Assembly (NCBI GenBank): GCA_964020085.1
Contig: OZ026601.1
Location: 4,065,083-4,129,082 of the forward strand
Length of the DNA: 64,000 bases
DNA from: Micromussa lordhowensis
Taxonomy: Eukaryota; Cnidaria; Anthozoa; Scleractinia; Lobophylliidae
Reading direction: 5' to 3'
Both the position numbers and the translations under genes were made by a program. Under the pieces are notes generated by a model. It saw nothing but the letters and a program-made list of their open reading frames with translations, searched no databases and was not told where the DNA came from. Positions 1-12,891 of the stretch are shown one piece after another (position 1 is the stretch's first letter; every line of letters begins with the position of its first letter).

Positions 1-242
1 CGCGCGTTTCTTGCTTCACGTCAATTATCTATGACTTTTCAGAGTCAGCAGCAGTATCCTCTGGAAACCAAATGTATTTTGTCGGGGCCAGACGAAGTAA
101 ACCGATCAAGGAAATTCAACGCCGCCCCAATTTTTCCACTCATTTTACTTTGTGTCGCCCCAGGCTGATAACTAACACTGGTTGCCCGAGGATGTTGCGG
201 CAGTTCCTGTTCTCATATATTTAATTTGTTCTTTTGCTGTAG
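1..242. other. intron or upstream part of the ABC transporter gene
   Basis: No coding exon can be supported here. A pyrimidine-rich stretch ends in a plausible acceptor (AG at 241-242) directly before the first recognisable transporter exon. The exons coding for the N-terminal part of the transporter must lie to the left of the window. Confidence 0.6.
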
Positions 243-3200
243 GCTCAACAAATTTCGTTACCTCATCTAACAATGATAACAACTGGTCACGTCATTAACC
301 TGATTTCCAATGATGTCGAGCGCCTCGACAAGACACTTCTTTACTTTGCAAACGTCATGTTGGCACCATTTGCATTCTTGGCTGGGAGTGCTGTCCATTT
401 CTACCTAATTGGCTGGCCCGCTCTCATCGGGACGAGCTATCTCCTTCTTATCTTGGTCTATCAAGGTTACGGCTCGTGGTTTGCTGCCAATTTAAGACAG
501 AAGGCAGTAGTTTTGGCTGATAAGCGTATCCAAATGATCAACGAAATCATTCGTGGAATAAGGACAATCAAGTCCTGCAGCTGGGAGCAATGCTTCGGGA
601 ATTCAGTTTCTGCAGTGAGGGGGTTGGTAAAATGTTGTTATCATCCATTTATCTTCAATTGTTTTTTTAGGGAATCATTGTGGTTGAATTATAAAAAATT
701 GAGTTAAAGGGGCTCAGTCACGGTATTTTGAGTTATTTTAAGCATCGACAAAATTACCGTTAAATGAAGAAAACCTAAAAATAATACTTTACAAAGATAG
801 AAGATCATCAAAGAGATGATAATAAACCATAAAGGAACACAGATGGTCAAGGATGGAGAAGATTGACATGGGTTGCAAACAACGATTTTGAAAAGTTTAG
901 CTAAACTTTTCAAAATCGTTGTTTGCAATCCGTGTCAATCTTCTCCATCCTTGACCAGTTGTGTTCCTTTATGGTTTATTATCATCTCTTTGATGATTTT
1001 CTATCTTTGTAAAGTATTATTTTTAGGTTTCCTCCAATTTAACAGTAATTTTTAAAATACCGTGACTGAGCCCCTTTAACCACACTGAAGATGAATAACG
1101 GGCAAAATAAACATATCCTACATAACGTACTTTTCTCAAAACGAATGTGTACTTAGCTTCTTGTTGGTATCCTTCTTTGGGGGGTTCAGACATGTGTCAC
1201 TATCCAATAGTATAGATTTTTGTCAACGACTCTTTATTTACAAATAGAGACATTACTTACAATATTAACTTACTACTACATACAATATTAACATATTAAC
1301 TTACTACTACATACAATACTAACACTACTTACTCCACTAATGCTTGTTACGATACTAGAATTACTTACAATACTAGTATCTCTTGCATCGAAATAAAAAT
1401 GAAAAAAAAAACCGAAATAATAAAGAGTAGGAGTGGCACATCCCCGGAGACAAAGATATTTGGCGCAGTTCATGCACATAGTATTCCCCATTTTGCTCTG
1501 AAATTGTAAAAGCAATTGTACGTTAACAAAGAATCTTTTCATTAAGTAAAAGGCTGAAAATTTCAAAACTGGGAGAGGTTTTATTTAACCACGAGAGAAA
1601 GATGTGATATTTTGCAATGATAACATAATGATTGAGGGCTTGAAAATTATTTGATTCAGGCTTATAGCCGTATAAAATATCCAAAGCGCTTAGGGTGACA
1701 TTTTCTGATCTCTTTTCGAGAGTAAAATATGCAAGACAACTCAACGTCCCCAATCGTCTCTTATCCTGTCTATCTATCTGTCATTTACAAACTTAAAGTT
1801 CATATTTGTGTTATTTCAAATGTTTTTGCTGAATAATATTTCCTCTATTCTTTTGAAATCCCCTTATTCTACATCTCTTACTTTTCTTTCTTCAGTTTCG
1901 CAAACATATTTTTGACGGCAGTTTATTTTCCGACGATGCTGGAAAAATGCTAAATTCCATCTCTTTCGTTTTTCAGGAAAGAAATCAGGGTCATTCGCAA
2001 AATTAGCGCTTTTCAAGCAAGCATTAAAACCATTGTCTCCACTACACCACGATTAACATCACTTCTGATCTTTGTCGCCTATCTCATGTCTGACCATACT
2101 TTGACGCCTTCGTCCGTATTTGCTGTTTTCGCCTACGCAAAGGTTTTGGGTGTGTTTACCAAGTACCTCGGGAAACGATTGGGGCCATTATTAGATTGCA
2201 ACATCTCCGTTGGAAGGATTCAGACATTTTTGGAAACAGAGGAATGTCCTAGTTCAGATAGCAGTTCAAACGCCACGAATGGAAATATAGGAAAATGTTT
2301 CGATGACGAGGAAAGCAATACGGCCTTGAATGAATATGCGCAGAGTCAGCAACTGAAGCTGATGGTTTCTTTAGCCGATGTTTCTTGTAGATACAACGAG
2401 GATGACGAGAAATTGCTGCTTAAAAATGTCAACATACGGATAAGCGGACCACAACGTCTTATGATTACAGGCCCAGTTGGAAGTGGGAAATCTTCGTTGC
2501 TTCTTGCTATTCTTGGAGAGCTACCTATCTTCAAAGGAATTCTCGAAAGCAAAGGGAAAATGGCATTCGTTGGGCAGTCACCTTGGGTGTTCTCAGGAAC
2601 ACTCCGTGATAATATCACGTTTCACAGACCATTTGATGCCACAAAGTTTCAAACAACCGTGGAAGCTTGCGCCCTCAGGAAAGACATAGAACAATTTCCT
2701 GATGGGGACCTGACAACAATTGGCGAACGTGGCGTTGTTCTAAGCGGTGGTCAGAGGGCACGTGTTAGCATGGCACGGGCACTTTACTCCGATTGCGATA
2801 TATATTTGCTAGACGACCCACTTAGCAGCGTGGATGCCTTGGTTGGAAATCATATTTTTGAGAATTACATTTGCAATGCATTACGGGACAGGTTGTGCAT
2901 CTTTGTGACGCATCAACCTTCTTACATGAAACATGCAGATCACGTTGTTGTTATGAGTGAAGGCTCCATTAGCTGCCAAGGAAGTTACGAGGAGATAGTT
3001 AACATGAAGAATATAATTCCTGGACTGGAGAAAATCTTTTTAGACGAAGATAATTTTCACAAGAGTGCTAGTAGAGATTTACTTCGCCAAGAAAAGTGCG
3101 AATTTGAGAGCTCTGAAGAAACAAGTTTGACAATCCCCAAGGAAGATCGCAACTTTGGAGTTGTGTCTTACAGAACCTACTGGAGATATTTCAGAGCTGG

Positions 3201-6200
3201 TCTGCCTGTGTACATGATGATTCTACTTGCTCTTTTATCTAACAGTGCCTTAGGTGAGTCTTTGTACCTTAGCATAGAAATATGCCAGTCACGTTCGGAC
3301 TTTCCGAAAGTGGACAAACGAGGGACCAGATAAAATGTGCACTGAAAAGTGCTGCTATTCAGTTTAAATCTCGCCGCCTACAATAGAGGTTCGGCGGGAG
3401 TTTACAAAAAGCTTTTATTTCTAGCATTAATGTCATGTAGAGAACTTGTAGCATTTACTTCACGTAGAGTAATTTAGAAATCCTATTTAGGTTTGTACCT
3501 GTATGGAGTCCGGGCTCATAACGTTGCTCAAAGCAAGATTAATCCTGTCCAGGATCAGTGTAATTTTTAGTGGAAATATCAACATCAATTGGAAATCGTT
3601 ATCTCAAATAGGTCGAGGGCATACTTCCATTATAATATAACATCTGCAGGTACATTTTCCATGTTGCTATTGCCATTTTAATTTGTCGATGATGTTGATA
3701 TGTATTGGTTTTTACGTGCAGTGTCACAGGTCTTTCCCGATTGGTTGATGGCCCAATGGAATGATGTATCATGGAGCTCTTCCACGGATCGTTTTGATGT
3801 TTATTTGTATACTGGTCTGGCCCTGGGATCAACACTTTTACTGTATTTGTCAGCGTTCTTCTGCTACCAAGCAACCATTAACTCCTCAAGGAATCTTCAC
3901 AGCAAAATGCTCGAAGCAGTTGTCAGGGCAACGGTGCATTTCTTCGACACGAATCCATCCGGAAGGATTTGCAATCGATTTTCTAAAGACATTGGACTGA
4001 TGGACGAGACGTTATTTGCTGCGTTCTTTGAACTTTTAGAAATCTTTTGGGGAACGTTCCTTTCACTTGGAATTCCTTCGATCGCTAATTTTTGGGTCGT
4101 ACTGGCTGCCGTTCCTCTTGCCGCTCTGGTGATTTATTATGGGCTATACTGTTTGAAAATTTCCAGAGAAGTGTCACGACTTGAAGCCATCAATCGGAGT
4201 CCCTTGTATTCGCACTTTTCCCTTACCCTCGAGGGTATTGTGAACATAAGAACCTATCAACAGCAGGAACACTTTGTCCAGGAGTTTTTCAGGTGATTCA
4301 GGGGTACATTCTCATATTATCTTAAGAATTTTGCACCACGGCGTCATCGAAAGCATTTATCAATGGGCTTCGAAAGAAATTTATTAGGGCTGTTCAAGTT
4401 TGAAAAAAAATCATAACCTTGACAGTGTTTGGAAACCTGATCTTAATAAGCATAGGTTTTAACGATTTTATTTCTCCGTTTTCCTTTTAGTTTCGATGTA
4501 TAAGTGGTGTAATTCCAATCAGGCATGCACGTTTGTGCAAAATTATAATAACAGCAATAAAAAACCCATCACATCAAGTACCTGCTTAGAAATTTCACTT
4601 GGTTAGATCTGACTTTGGAACACTAAAATTTAATTCTTCACAGAAGAATTTCAACTTGTTTTCTTTGTGTCCTTTCCATCAGACATCAAGACAACTTGAG
4701 TGAGACGTGGTTCATCTCAATTGCCGTTGTCCGCTGGCTCCATTTTCGAATGGACTGCATCACGTCTTTGTTTCTAACGGTGGTGACTGCAATAGCCGTG
4801 ATGACGTCACAACACGCAGGTAAGGAAAGATTATTGGTTTAGTCGTCGGTAGCTGCATGCAGCTGAAATGGACAAACGACATGGGAAGCACGAAAAATGC
4901 GATGTGTCTTTGGAAATCTAGATCTTAATTAATGACAGAATAGCATTGAAGACTGAAAAGTGTTGGGATATATCGGGGGCCAAGATCGAGAATGAGGAGG
5001 TGCCATCATGTCTTGTACTCTTTGTGGTTTTTGTAGCAACACAAATGCACCTGGATGCGTGCACGTAGAAATAACGTTTGAATACTTCCATCCACTTTGA
5101 TTCCCAGGTTGTGTATAGAGGGAGATGTAGTTTGCAAAGTGACACATTCTTTCCCCGAGTCTGGATTCTTTTTAATTTGTTTATTGAACAGGACTGACTG
5201 GTTTAGCGATAATCTACTGCATAGACCTATTAGAAAATCTGGATTATACGGTTCGCCATTGCCTTGAAATTGAGAACATGATGACGTCTGTGGAAAGAGT
5301 GATATCATACACAAATCTAGACTCAGAACCAGGCTACAGCCTACAGAAGAGGCCGCCGAGAGATTGGCCAGCTGAGGGTCGGATCGAGGTTAAAGATGTT
5401 TCCCTTGTGTATTACAGAGGCGGACCTGCAGTATTGAGAGATCTGAACTTTTCATTTGCCCCAGCGGAGAAAATTGGCATCGCAGGTCGAACAGGAGCAG
5501 GTTAGTATGAAAGCTGTTTGTTATTTGCTTCAGTTTTATATCAAATTGAACTTAAAGGTCCGATTCTACCGTCAAACTGCTGTTTGTTGTAATGGGCTTT
5601 TGGTAATGACCAAACATGAGGTCAAAATGGCTCTAATGAGGCGCCTGTATTGACAGGCTAATACGATCTAATACGAGGTCTATTTTAAAAACGACCATGC
5701 TTGTGTACGAGGTCTGTATGTAAAAAAAAAACCCATTGGCTTTGCATAGTGAAAAGTTTCAAAAAACACTGCGTGGTTTTGTAAACATATATGAAGCCAT
5801 TTTACCAAATAACGCCTTAAAGGTTTTTGTTCCACAGGAAAATCATCATTTGTAGCTTCTTTGATGCGCATGCCTGAACCTGAAGGTAAAATTCTCATTG
5901 ATGAGCAAGACATCCAAGATCTATCATTGCCGATCTATCGCTCGAGAATCTCTGTCATTCCCCAGGATCCTGTACTTTTCAGTTGCCCGTTGCGACTCAA
6001 TCTGGACCCTGGAACCGAGTTTGAAGATGTCCAAATTTGGAACGCATTAGAAGCCGTCCAACTCAAATCGTTGATTCAAAAACAGGATGGGAAATTGTAT
6101 TGCAAAATCTCTGAAGGAGGAACAAACTTTAGTGTTGGAGAAAAACAGCTACTTTGTCTTGCTCGAGCGTTATTGCAAAAGAACAAGGTTATTGTTCTTG

Positions 6201-6442
6201 ATGAGGCCACAGCCAAAGTTGATTTTGCCACAGACAGATTGATACAGGAGACCATTCGCAGAAGATTTCACAGCTGCACCGTGATAACCATTGCTCACCG
6301 AGTAGATACAATCTTAGATTATGACCGCGTCTTGGTACTTGAGGGGGGCAAGGTGGTGGAGTTTGATAAACCGAAGCTGCTGCTGGAAGACGATGCGGGA
6401 AAATTTGCAGAGTTGTGTCGACTTCAGCAAGTCACAATTTGA
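243..6442 (+). CDS. ABCC4-like: ABCC4/MRP4-like ABC transporter, 5'-truncated by window edge
   Basis: ATP-driven exporter of organic anions of the ABCC (MRP) family, expected in the plasma membrane. Exons read as 243-622, 1977-3253, 3722-4292, 4683-4819, 5192-5500 and 5838-6442. They join in frame to 3279 nt (1092 codons plus stop), about 230 residues short of a usual MRP4 N-terminus. Exon 1 and the start of exon 2 are the end of membrane domain 1. NBD1 has Walker A GPVGSGKSS (2470-2496), signature LSGGQ (2740-2754) and Walker B IYLLDD (2800-2817), with Asp in place of the catalytic Glu, as is usual for ABCC NBD1. Exons 3 to 5 carry membrane domain 2. NBD2 has Walker A GRTGAGKSS, split by the intron 5501-5837, a degenerate signature FSVGEKQ, Walker B VIVLDEATAKVD with the catalytic Glu, and the H-loop TIAHR. 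The order of motifs and the loop after membrane domain 2 (ENMMTSVERVI) match MRP4 best. The donor after exon 1 (GTTGGT at 623) is the weakest junction and was chosen by reading frame. Confidence 0.9.
703..1080. mobile_element. fold-back MITE in transporter intron 1
   Basis: Two arms of about 190 bp meet at 900/901 and are nearly identical inverted copies. The ends read GTTAAAGGGGCTCAG and its complement, with TTAA at 704-707 and 1076-1079, which could be a piggyBac-type target duplication. The two arms encode almost the same short peptide on opposite strands, which is only a consequence of the symmetry. A diverged single arm of the same family lies at 14126-14305. Confidence 0.85.
1265..1326. 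repeat. 31 bp tandem duplication
   Basis: Two consecutive 31 bp units (1265-1295 and 1296-1326) begin TTAACTTACTACTACATAC and differ by a few bases. They sit in intron 1 of the ABC transporter. Confidence 0.8.
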
Positions 6443-8365
6443 AGTTTTAGCGACGTTGGTAGAATTAAAGACAGTAAAAGTTTGTAAATATCTCAAAAGC
6501 TCAGTCATTGATCATTGTCTTAGCCAATAGATACATGTCCGATGGTGTTATTCCCCTTCCGCAGAGATGCATAAATTATCTTAACATAAAGACGCTCTTA
6601 TTGCGTATGTCAATTTTGTAGATTATTGTGGGCCTCGGAAAATTAAGCCTGAAGTGAAGTGAACGTCCCTTTTTTATTTAACAGTAAAACTTGACGAGAA
6701 TGAAATACCTTATCAATTAGGACACGATGCAATGATATACTAACTAATTCCCAAAACTATCATAAAAGGAATGTAAGATAATCAGTAGGGAGAATTGATA
6801 TCATTGGAGTAATGACAGCACCAACTACTCTCTCTTAGTTAAAGGATCAATAGGGTTATACAAAGTTTCAACTCTCGTGCAATAGGCATCATTGAAATAC
6901 GAAGTTAGCCGTTATTTCACTTTTTTAGAATCTTTTCCTGAACATAAGTGGCAAAATTAAAATCAGTTTAATGCTCGCAATGAGAAAAAATAAAAACAAA
7001 ATATTGGTGTCACTCATACTAGTAGCTGTCATTCACCGGCATTGCTTCAAATAAGCAAATTTTATTTCGAAGCATGGTATAACAATAATCTCTTTCATTG
7101 ACAACAAATTGAAACAATGTATTACAAGCACTGCTCAACACCATACCAGAGGGCAACCTTCGTAACACTGGCTAAGCCATATCTATTCAATCATTATTTT
7201 CTTCTTAACACTGATTGGTTGGCGAAATTGTCATCTTGTGATGATATATGATATCTGACATTCCTTTATCTGGTATCACAACATATTTACCCATTCTTCA
7301 TGTTTTTATATTATGTTATTTCACATCCACATCGTATTAATCGTATGCCCTTATGTCTCACATTGCCACTCTACTTTGGAAAGAAACTGTTCTTCTGTCG
7401 AAAGCACGTTGTTTGCTCGTGCACGTAGAGACGTTTGAAAACGAGAGGCCTGCCGTGCAATAATTTGTAAATGCAATAATTTTCGTATTCTTTGAACGTG
7501 CCGCCGTACCCCGAAGCGTAAAGCCAATTTATACGTGTTTATTCTGGAAATTTTGTTGTCAAACAATAGTTTAATATTAGCGACGGGTCCACGAATCGCA
7601 CATTAAGCTGCAAAAAGATTTTAATTGCTCATAAAGGGATGTTTGAATAGGACTTTGACTCCTCAGTTGTTTTAGACAAACATCACAGTATTAAAGGTGC
7701 CATGAACTTTAAAAAACACTCAATCATTGCTTCCCTTTCCCTGAAGAACAAAACCCAAACGATTTCTTTATACACCATCGTTAGAAACGTTAATTAAACG
7801 TGGAAAACAAAGGCTGTTTTAGATTCTTTTTATTGCTGTCTATTACAAGTGAAAAGAACAACCAGACGTGGCACTGAGAGTGATATAACACTCGATATCC
7901 CACTGTGAGGTTATTAAACGGGGTAACTTTTGAACAAGCCGATACGAACGCCAACCAGTACAATGCAAAAGAAAAAAACAAAGTAGTACGTCTGTTTCTT
8001 GCTCTAGTGCTTGGGAATCACACACGGACATTACATGACTCTATTCATGTTTTAATTTACTTAAGTAAAATGTTCCGGGTTTTATCATAATCAAGAATAA
8101 ACGGATAATTCGGTGTGCTAATAGAGCGATAATGCTGCCGCTTAATTGTTTTATAATAACTATCGGCGTGAACTTCATTGTCCATTCCTAAACATGGCAA
8201 TGGCTATGGAAATTCGAAGCTCTAACAAATACGTTTGACTTGGAAAAAATCCGCAGGTTTCACTTTAGATGTTTCGAAAATGTTTGGCAGCCACAGACAA
8301 CAAACAGTCGCCACAATTTGCTCACGATAATAAGGCCTTGATCAAAACACTGGCAGTGGTTAGGT
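6443..8365. other. intergenic spacer, ABC transporter to first homeobox gene
   Basis: No exon, repeat or RNA gene can be supported. A somewhat more GC-rich patch at about 7350-7570 is open in one frame on the minus strand, but it resembles no family I know and has no convincing splice sites. Confidence 0.5.
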
Positions 8366-8470
8366 TTAATTAATCAATTAGCCAATGAAATCCTTTAAAA
8401 GCTAATAACAGGTTTCGCTGTGTGATATCGATCAGTATTTAAGTCGTTTACCGGAGGCTGCCAGTCTTTA
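8366..8470 (+). promoter_or_regulatory. candidate core promoter of the left NK-like homeobox gene
   Basis: Reading toward the gene there is a homeodomain-type site CAATTAGCC (8375-8383), overlapping a CCAAT box (8382-8386), then a TATA-like TATTTAAG (8436-8443). An initiator-like CAGTC follows about 27 bp later. This predicts a start near 8465 and a leader of about 70 nt. The spacing is typical of RNA polymerase II promoters, but this is inference from motifs only. Confidence 0.4.
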
Positions 8471-8535
8471 GTTATTCTCAGTGACTTATTGGTTTTTGGA
8501 AACCAACACGTCGGAATCGAGATTTAAGCTATATA

Positions 8536-11500
8536 ATGGAACCGCGATCCAACGCATGTGTCGCTTCATCTAGTTTCTCAATCGATAACATTCTTAGCGA
8601 CAAGAAGGATGAAGAGCCGAATAATTTTCAATTTGAGCCTCTGGCTAACCCGGCTGAACTGGTTCGACCCGCATTTCAGATGTTCCCTCCATTTCTTTGT
8701 GGCTCTTTGAACACATGGCCACATTACCAGCCCCACAACTGTCCACCCTTCGATAGATCACGGAAAACAACCGGTAAGTGTTCTGACCATAACTTTACAT
8801 TTGACGTCACGAAGTAGACAAACACCGATATTTCAGTACTGAATTTGATAAGTCCTTGCAAGCTAAGTAAGAACCCATTAAGGTTTGATAATGAGTCTTG
8901 GTAAACAACCAGTAAGTTACTAGATTGGAGAGGAAAGTGACGGTTATACCTACTTTATAAAGCAGTGATCAAGTTGTTATATTAGACTGAAGGTTTTGCG
9001 TTGAATGGCTTCCATATCAGTACGGAACACAATTGAGCATGCAATAGAAACCTTACTTAAACAATTGGGCTTGTTTTACAGGCCAGTTTAATCGTTTTAG
9101 TTGGTATTTCTAATTTTGAGGTTAAAAGATCACAGCACGTACTTGCTGTATTAGAAGAAAGTAAGATAGCTTTACTAGAAAAAGTGGAAAAAGGGGCAAA
9201 GACAATTCAGTGGTGCTCAATTTTATTTAGCTTATAAAATCTTTTGAATTGTTTAGGATGGACTCTTAAATGAATCTTTCAACTCGCTGAAGCTGCTTTA
9301 CCATCTCCTATTAGTTTGCGATAATATACACCAACAAAATTATTCCTCAGTTTCGCGTACGTGATCAGAATACACAAAAGCTTCCCCACTGTGCAGACCG
9401 CGGAAAATTTTTAACTCTTTAGTTAACTCTTGGAAACTTAGAAAGATGAGATTTTTACAGACGTTTTTCAAACTTGGTTTAGTTTATTGTCTATTCGTGT
9501 TTTTTTGGTTTACAAAAGAGCTTGGGAGAACAATGTAACCCGCTTCTTTTCATGTACAAATGCTCTCAAATTTGAGCAAAATTCGTACGCTTTTAGAAGT
9601 TCTCAGAAGAGAAATTTTCAAAATAGAATCAAAACAACAGAAAAATCAAACTTTCAATTCGTTTGACTTGGAACTGTTCATTAAGGCTGGTCGTGTTTAT
9701 CAAGAGTTGTACAGCGTATCAATGTTTGTTTAAAATTTCTTGTCAATACTTTAATAGCTCTTAACTTAAAATTCCGTTTCATTTCTGATAATATTCATGA
9801 ACATGACAAATGCGAATACAAGTTTTTTAACAAACTTTTCTCAGAAGAGACCACTATGTCTGAGGACCATTGACACAATTGAAACAGGTGCCTGGCGTAG
9901 ATAAGGCTCCCAGTTTAACTTGCCTCAAAATTTCAAAGTCGGTTTAAATACAGTTTAACTTAGCGCGCTTAGCTCAGTGGTTTGAAAATCAAGAAGATCG
10001 CTGTTGATTTGATGTCCGTCCTATGTCTCAAAAGTTTTTAAAGTTAAATAAGTGTGCCTGTTTTCAACTGTTTTACACAACCTTATGCAAAAATAACCTT
10101 TTATGATTTGTAGATTTTTCGTCGAGTAAAAATAAAAACATTTTACGTAAAAAGCTGCTAAATATATGTACACTAAACGATCTCCATCATTGAGATCATC
10201 AACAGAGTTTAATGATGATTTCGATGATTGAAAACGTTTAATTTTCATACTTTTAATAGCTTTTTACTTAACGTTTTTATAGAACCCTTACTGTTTGCGT
10301 GCCAAAGGCAAACGCTTGTGGCAATGAATTTGACCTGCCAAAAATTGCTCAAATACTCTTCTAATTGAAAGTTAGATTGACACAATCAATTGTAGCGTTT
10401 ATTGATTTTCATAAAATGTTTTAGAAATTTAATTAAAATGCTCATTGATGTATGAGATGAGCGTTTGAGTCAAAATTGGATCAGCGACAGAACTGATAAC
10501 CAGTGCAAAATTCTCTTTGATACGATTCAATGACACCAACATTTTCAAAAACAAATTTCGTGTCTTTAATTTCATTATCACCAACCAATGGAGTAGGCCT
10601 CATGTATTAAGGCGGGGGTAAACGTGAAAGCTATTTTGAGGTCGCTTAACACGGCCTTTCTGCCAATATCCCGGTCACTTTTCAAGTGACACTAAATCTC
10701 TCTGCTCATCTCATTAACCACTGTTTGGCGGTTTTGTGTAATTTTTGGGCGTTTTGGGAAAGAGATATTTTTTCTCAAAGGATAGTATAAATTGAGGAAA
10801 ATATGAAATGTTGAAGATTTGATGGATTTGGAAAATTGAAATTTATACGATTTAATATCAGGTCATTGTTAATATCATGTCAGCGACACCCGTGACTAGC
10901 ACTACTGGAAAGTAGGCACATTTAAAAATTATTATTAAGAGTAGAAAACAAGTTCCTCCAAAGGCCCAAAAAAGGTTAAAGGAGAAATTTCTATATTGTT
11001 CGCTTCACTATAATAATAATAATGACTTTATTTATGTGTCTGTCAAAATCTAGCAGAGGGGATTCCACACTGCTAATAGGGGACACCTAACTATCTAAAA
11101 TGTGATCTAAAAATACAAAACGAATCAATAAGAAATTAAGACTAGAATCTACTAAGACTAGGATTGCTAACTACTATTGACCACTAAATTCTAATTATAA
11201 AATTCCAAATAATCTTGTAGTTAAATAAAGTAATTAAGAAAGTTTAAAATTAAGAATTGCAAAGGTAGCAGCCACTACATCCCTCCAAGATGTCACTCAA
11301 ATCAAGACTTCGTATCCGGGTCTTAAATTGCGTAAGACTGGAAGCCGATCTGTCTTTACTTGATATCTTACGCCAGAGTCTTGGACCTAAGTATCGAATT
11401 GAGTGTTTTCCATGCGTAACTGTATTAAAACTAGATTGATAAAAATCTTTCTGCCGTATTTACTCTTTGCCCTTTATAGTAACGATTGAAACTAAAATAT

Positions 11501-12493
11501 TCCATTATAAAGTATTAAATAATATAGTACTTACAAATGAAAAGATGTTTCAGTTCAAAATGACGGATTCGCCTTTATGTTCCTTTTGTAAACAAGAAGT
11601 TGAGTCCTTCGAGAATTTGCTTTACTACTGTGACGTGACAAAGACTTTTTTGGAAGGCCTTCTGTTCTTGGATTGGTGTATTGTAAGATCAATCCTTATC
11701 ATTTTACTATAATAGAAATTTTCTTTGGAGTTTTTGATGTGGAAGATAATTGGATTATGTTAAACGATTTGATACTGATAGCTAATTATTATATCTGTAC
11801 GTGTAAATTGAACAAGGGGAATCCCTCACTACGAGTGTATAAGGCCAAGATCAAGATCAAGTAGAAAAAAGTTATTTTTTAGTTTTAATTGTCAGTAACA
11901 TTGTAATTGTAGGGTTGAGTATTTTGTAATAGTTATGCTGTAACATTGATTTTATGTGTCAGAAATTAATAAAAATCACTGGATTACAAAACAAAAAACG
12001 TTTCAAAATTATATTTATGTATTTTTTATCTATCATTCTTCCAGTACTACAGCATGAGGGCAACACGCGAGATCGACGAAGAGGTCGGGATCCATGCAAA
12101 AAGAGGAAACGAACCGCCTTCACGACAACCCAAGTCAAAGACCTCGAGACTGAATTTCGCAGAAGCAAATACTTGACCATATCTCGTCGAACAGAGCTTT
12201 CAAAATCTCTCAAGCTGACTGAAACTCAAATTAAAATCTGGTTTCAAAATCGCCGGACAAAATGGAAGAGAAAGATCGCGGCCGAAATGGAATTCAGCAT
12301 GCGCACATCCGGGAACATGTACGGTCCTCACCATCCGGGAATTCATCACTGCAACCAACACTGTCACCCTGGAAATGGCATGCCGTATAACTGTTGTCAA
12401 TCAAGTTTCTCACCGGTATTTTGTCAACCTCAGTTGCCTTACCCGCCAACACACGGAAATCATACAGGCTTTTTAACCCGTACACCCAGCTAG
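8536..12493 (+). CDS. ANTP-class NK-like homeobox gene A (Nedx candidate)
   Basis: Predicted 228-residue transcription factor in two exons, 8536-8773 and 12045-12493. The donor GTAAGT and the acceptor CCAG give a phase-1 junction (G|TA, Val80). Residues 12-21 hold FSIDNIL, an eh1 motif known to recruit Groucho/TLE co-repressors, so repression is likely. The homeodomain spans residues 98-157 with Arg5, Gln50 and Asn51 ([13 protein letters not shown] in helix 3), followed by AAEME. The tail is rich in His, Pro, Cys and Tyr. Paralogous to the gene at 47608-49105. Dlx lies 13 kb downstream on the same strand. I infer the Nedx family from position plus homeodomain type; other NK-like families are possible. 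The intron (8774-12044) holds a tRNA-like relic, a MITE fragment and a LINE fragment. Confidence 0.88.
9963..10030 (+). pseudogene. tRNA-like relic or tRNA-derived SINE head
   Basis: A perfect A-box TAGCTCAGTGG lies at 9970-9980, seven bases after a possible acceptor-stem start. A degraded B-box-like stretch follows at about 10004-10014. The 3' strand of the acceptor stem cannot be found, so this is not a working tRNA. It lies in the intron of homeobox gene A. Confidence 0.35.
10607..10790 (+). mobile_element. truncated copy of the TTAA/GGCGGGGGTA MITE family
   Basis: Starts TTAAGGCGGGGGTAAACGTG and matches the left part of the complete element at 17128-17498 over about 180 bp. No right terminus is seen, so it is truncated. 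It lies in the intron of homeobox gene A. Confidence 0.8.
11467..11864 (+). mobile_element. 3' fragment of an L1-like LINE
   Basis: Translated pieces match the C-terminus of L1-like reverse transcriptases, including a zinc-knuckle-like segment ([10 protein letters not shown] followed by a later Cys), then the final part in another frame (11673-11864). It resembles the same region of the LINE at 35701-40633. It is frameshifted and dead, and lies in the last kilobase of the homeobox A intron. The AT-rich stretch 11010-11460 just before it is probably also repeat-derived. Confidence 0.65.
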
Positions 12494-12614
12494 CGAATTA
12501 GCGGGTGATCAAAGATTCACTAGAACAAATATCACCTCGTATTCAGTATATTGTTTTTCAAGATTGTAAGAAAGCCAAAGAATTTTTAGAGGGCTTGAAA
12601 ATTACTGTGTTTGA

Positions 12615-12620
12615 AATAAA
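12615..12620 (+). terminator. polyadenylation signal, homeobox gene A
   Basis: AATAAA lies 122 bp after the stop codon of homeobox gene A, and a MITE begins about 60 bp further on. Confidence 0.45.
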
Positions 12621-12681
12621 AGGCTAATTAACATTACGATTACACAACGCTTAAAACGCCGATGATGTCAGGAAAATGTAA

Positions 12682-12687
12682 AATTGC

Positions 12688-12718
<31 letters not shown>

Positions 12719-12743
12719 CCAAAATAAAAAATCAAAACCGTTT

Positions 12744-12782
<39 letters not shown>

Positions 12783-12857
12783 CATATGCAAAGACTCTCG
12801 CCAAGATTCAGATCACAGCAATTTTTCTCATGGAAGATATGCGAAGAAACGTTTTCC

Positions 12858-12891
<34 letters not shown>

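Noticed and set aside
704..1055. Two open reading frames with nearly the same peptide on opposite strands
   Set aside because: Explained by the palindrome; the peptide has no domain and no splice context.
4797..4806. CRE-like TGACGTCA in transporter exon 4
   Set aside because: Fully explained by the coding sequence (MTSQ); no reason to call it regulatory.
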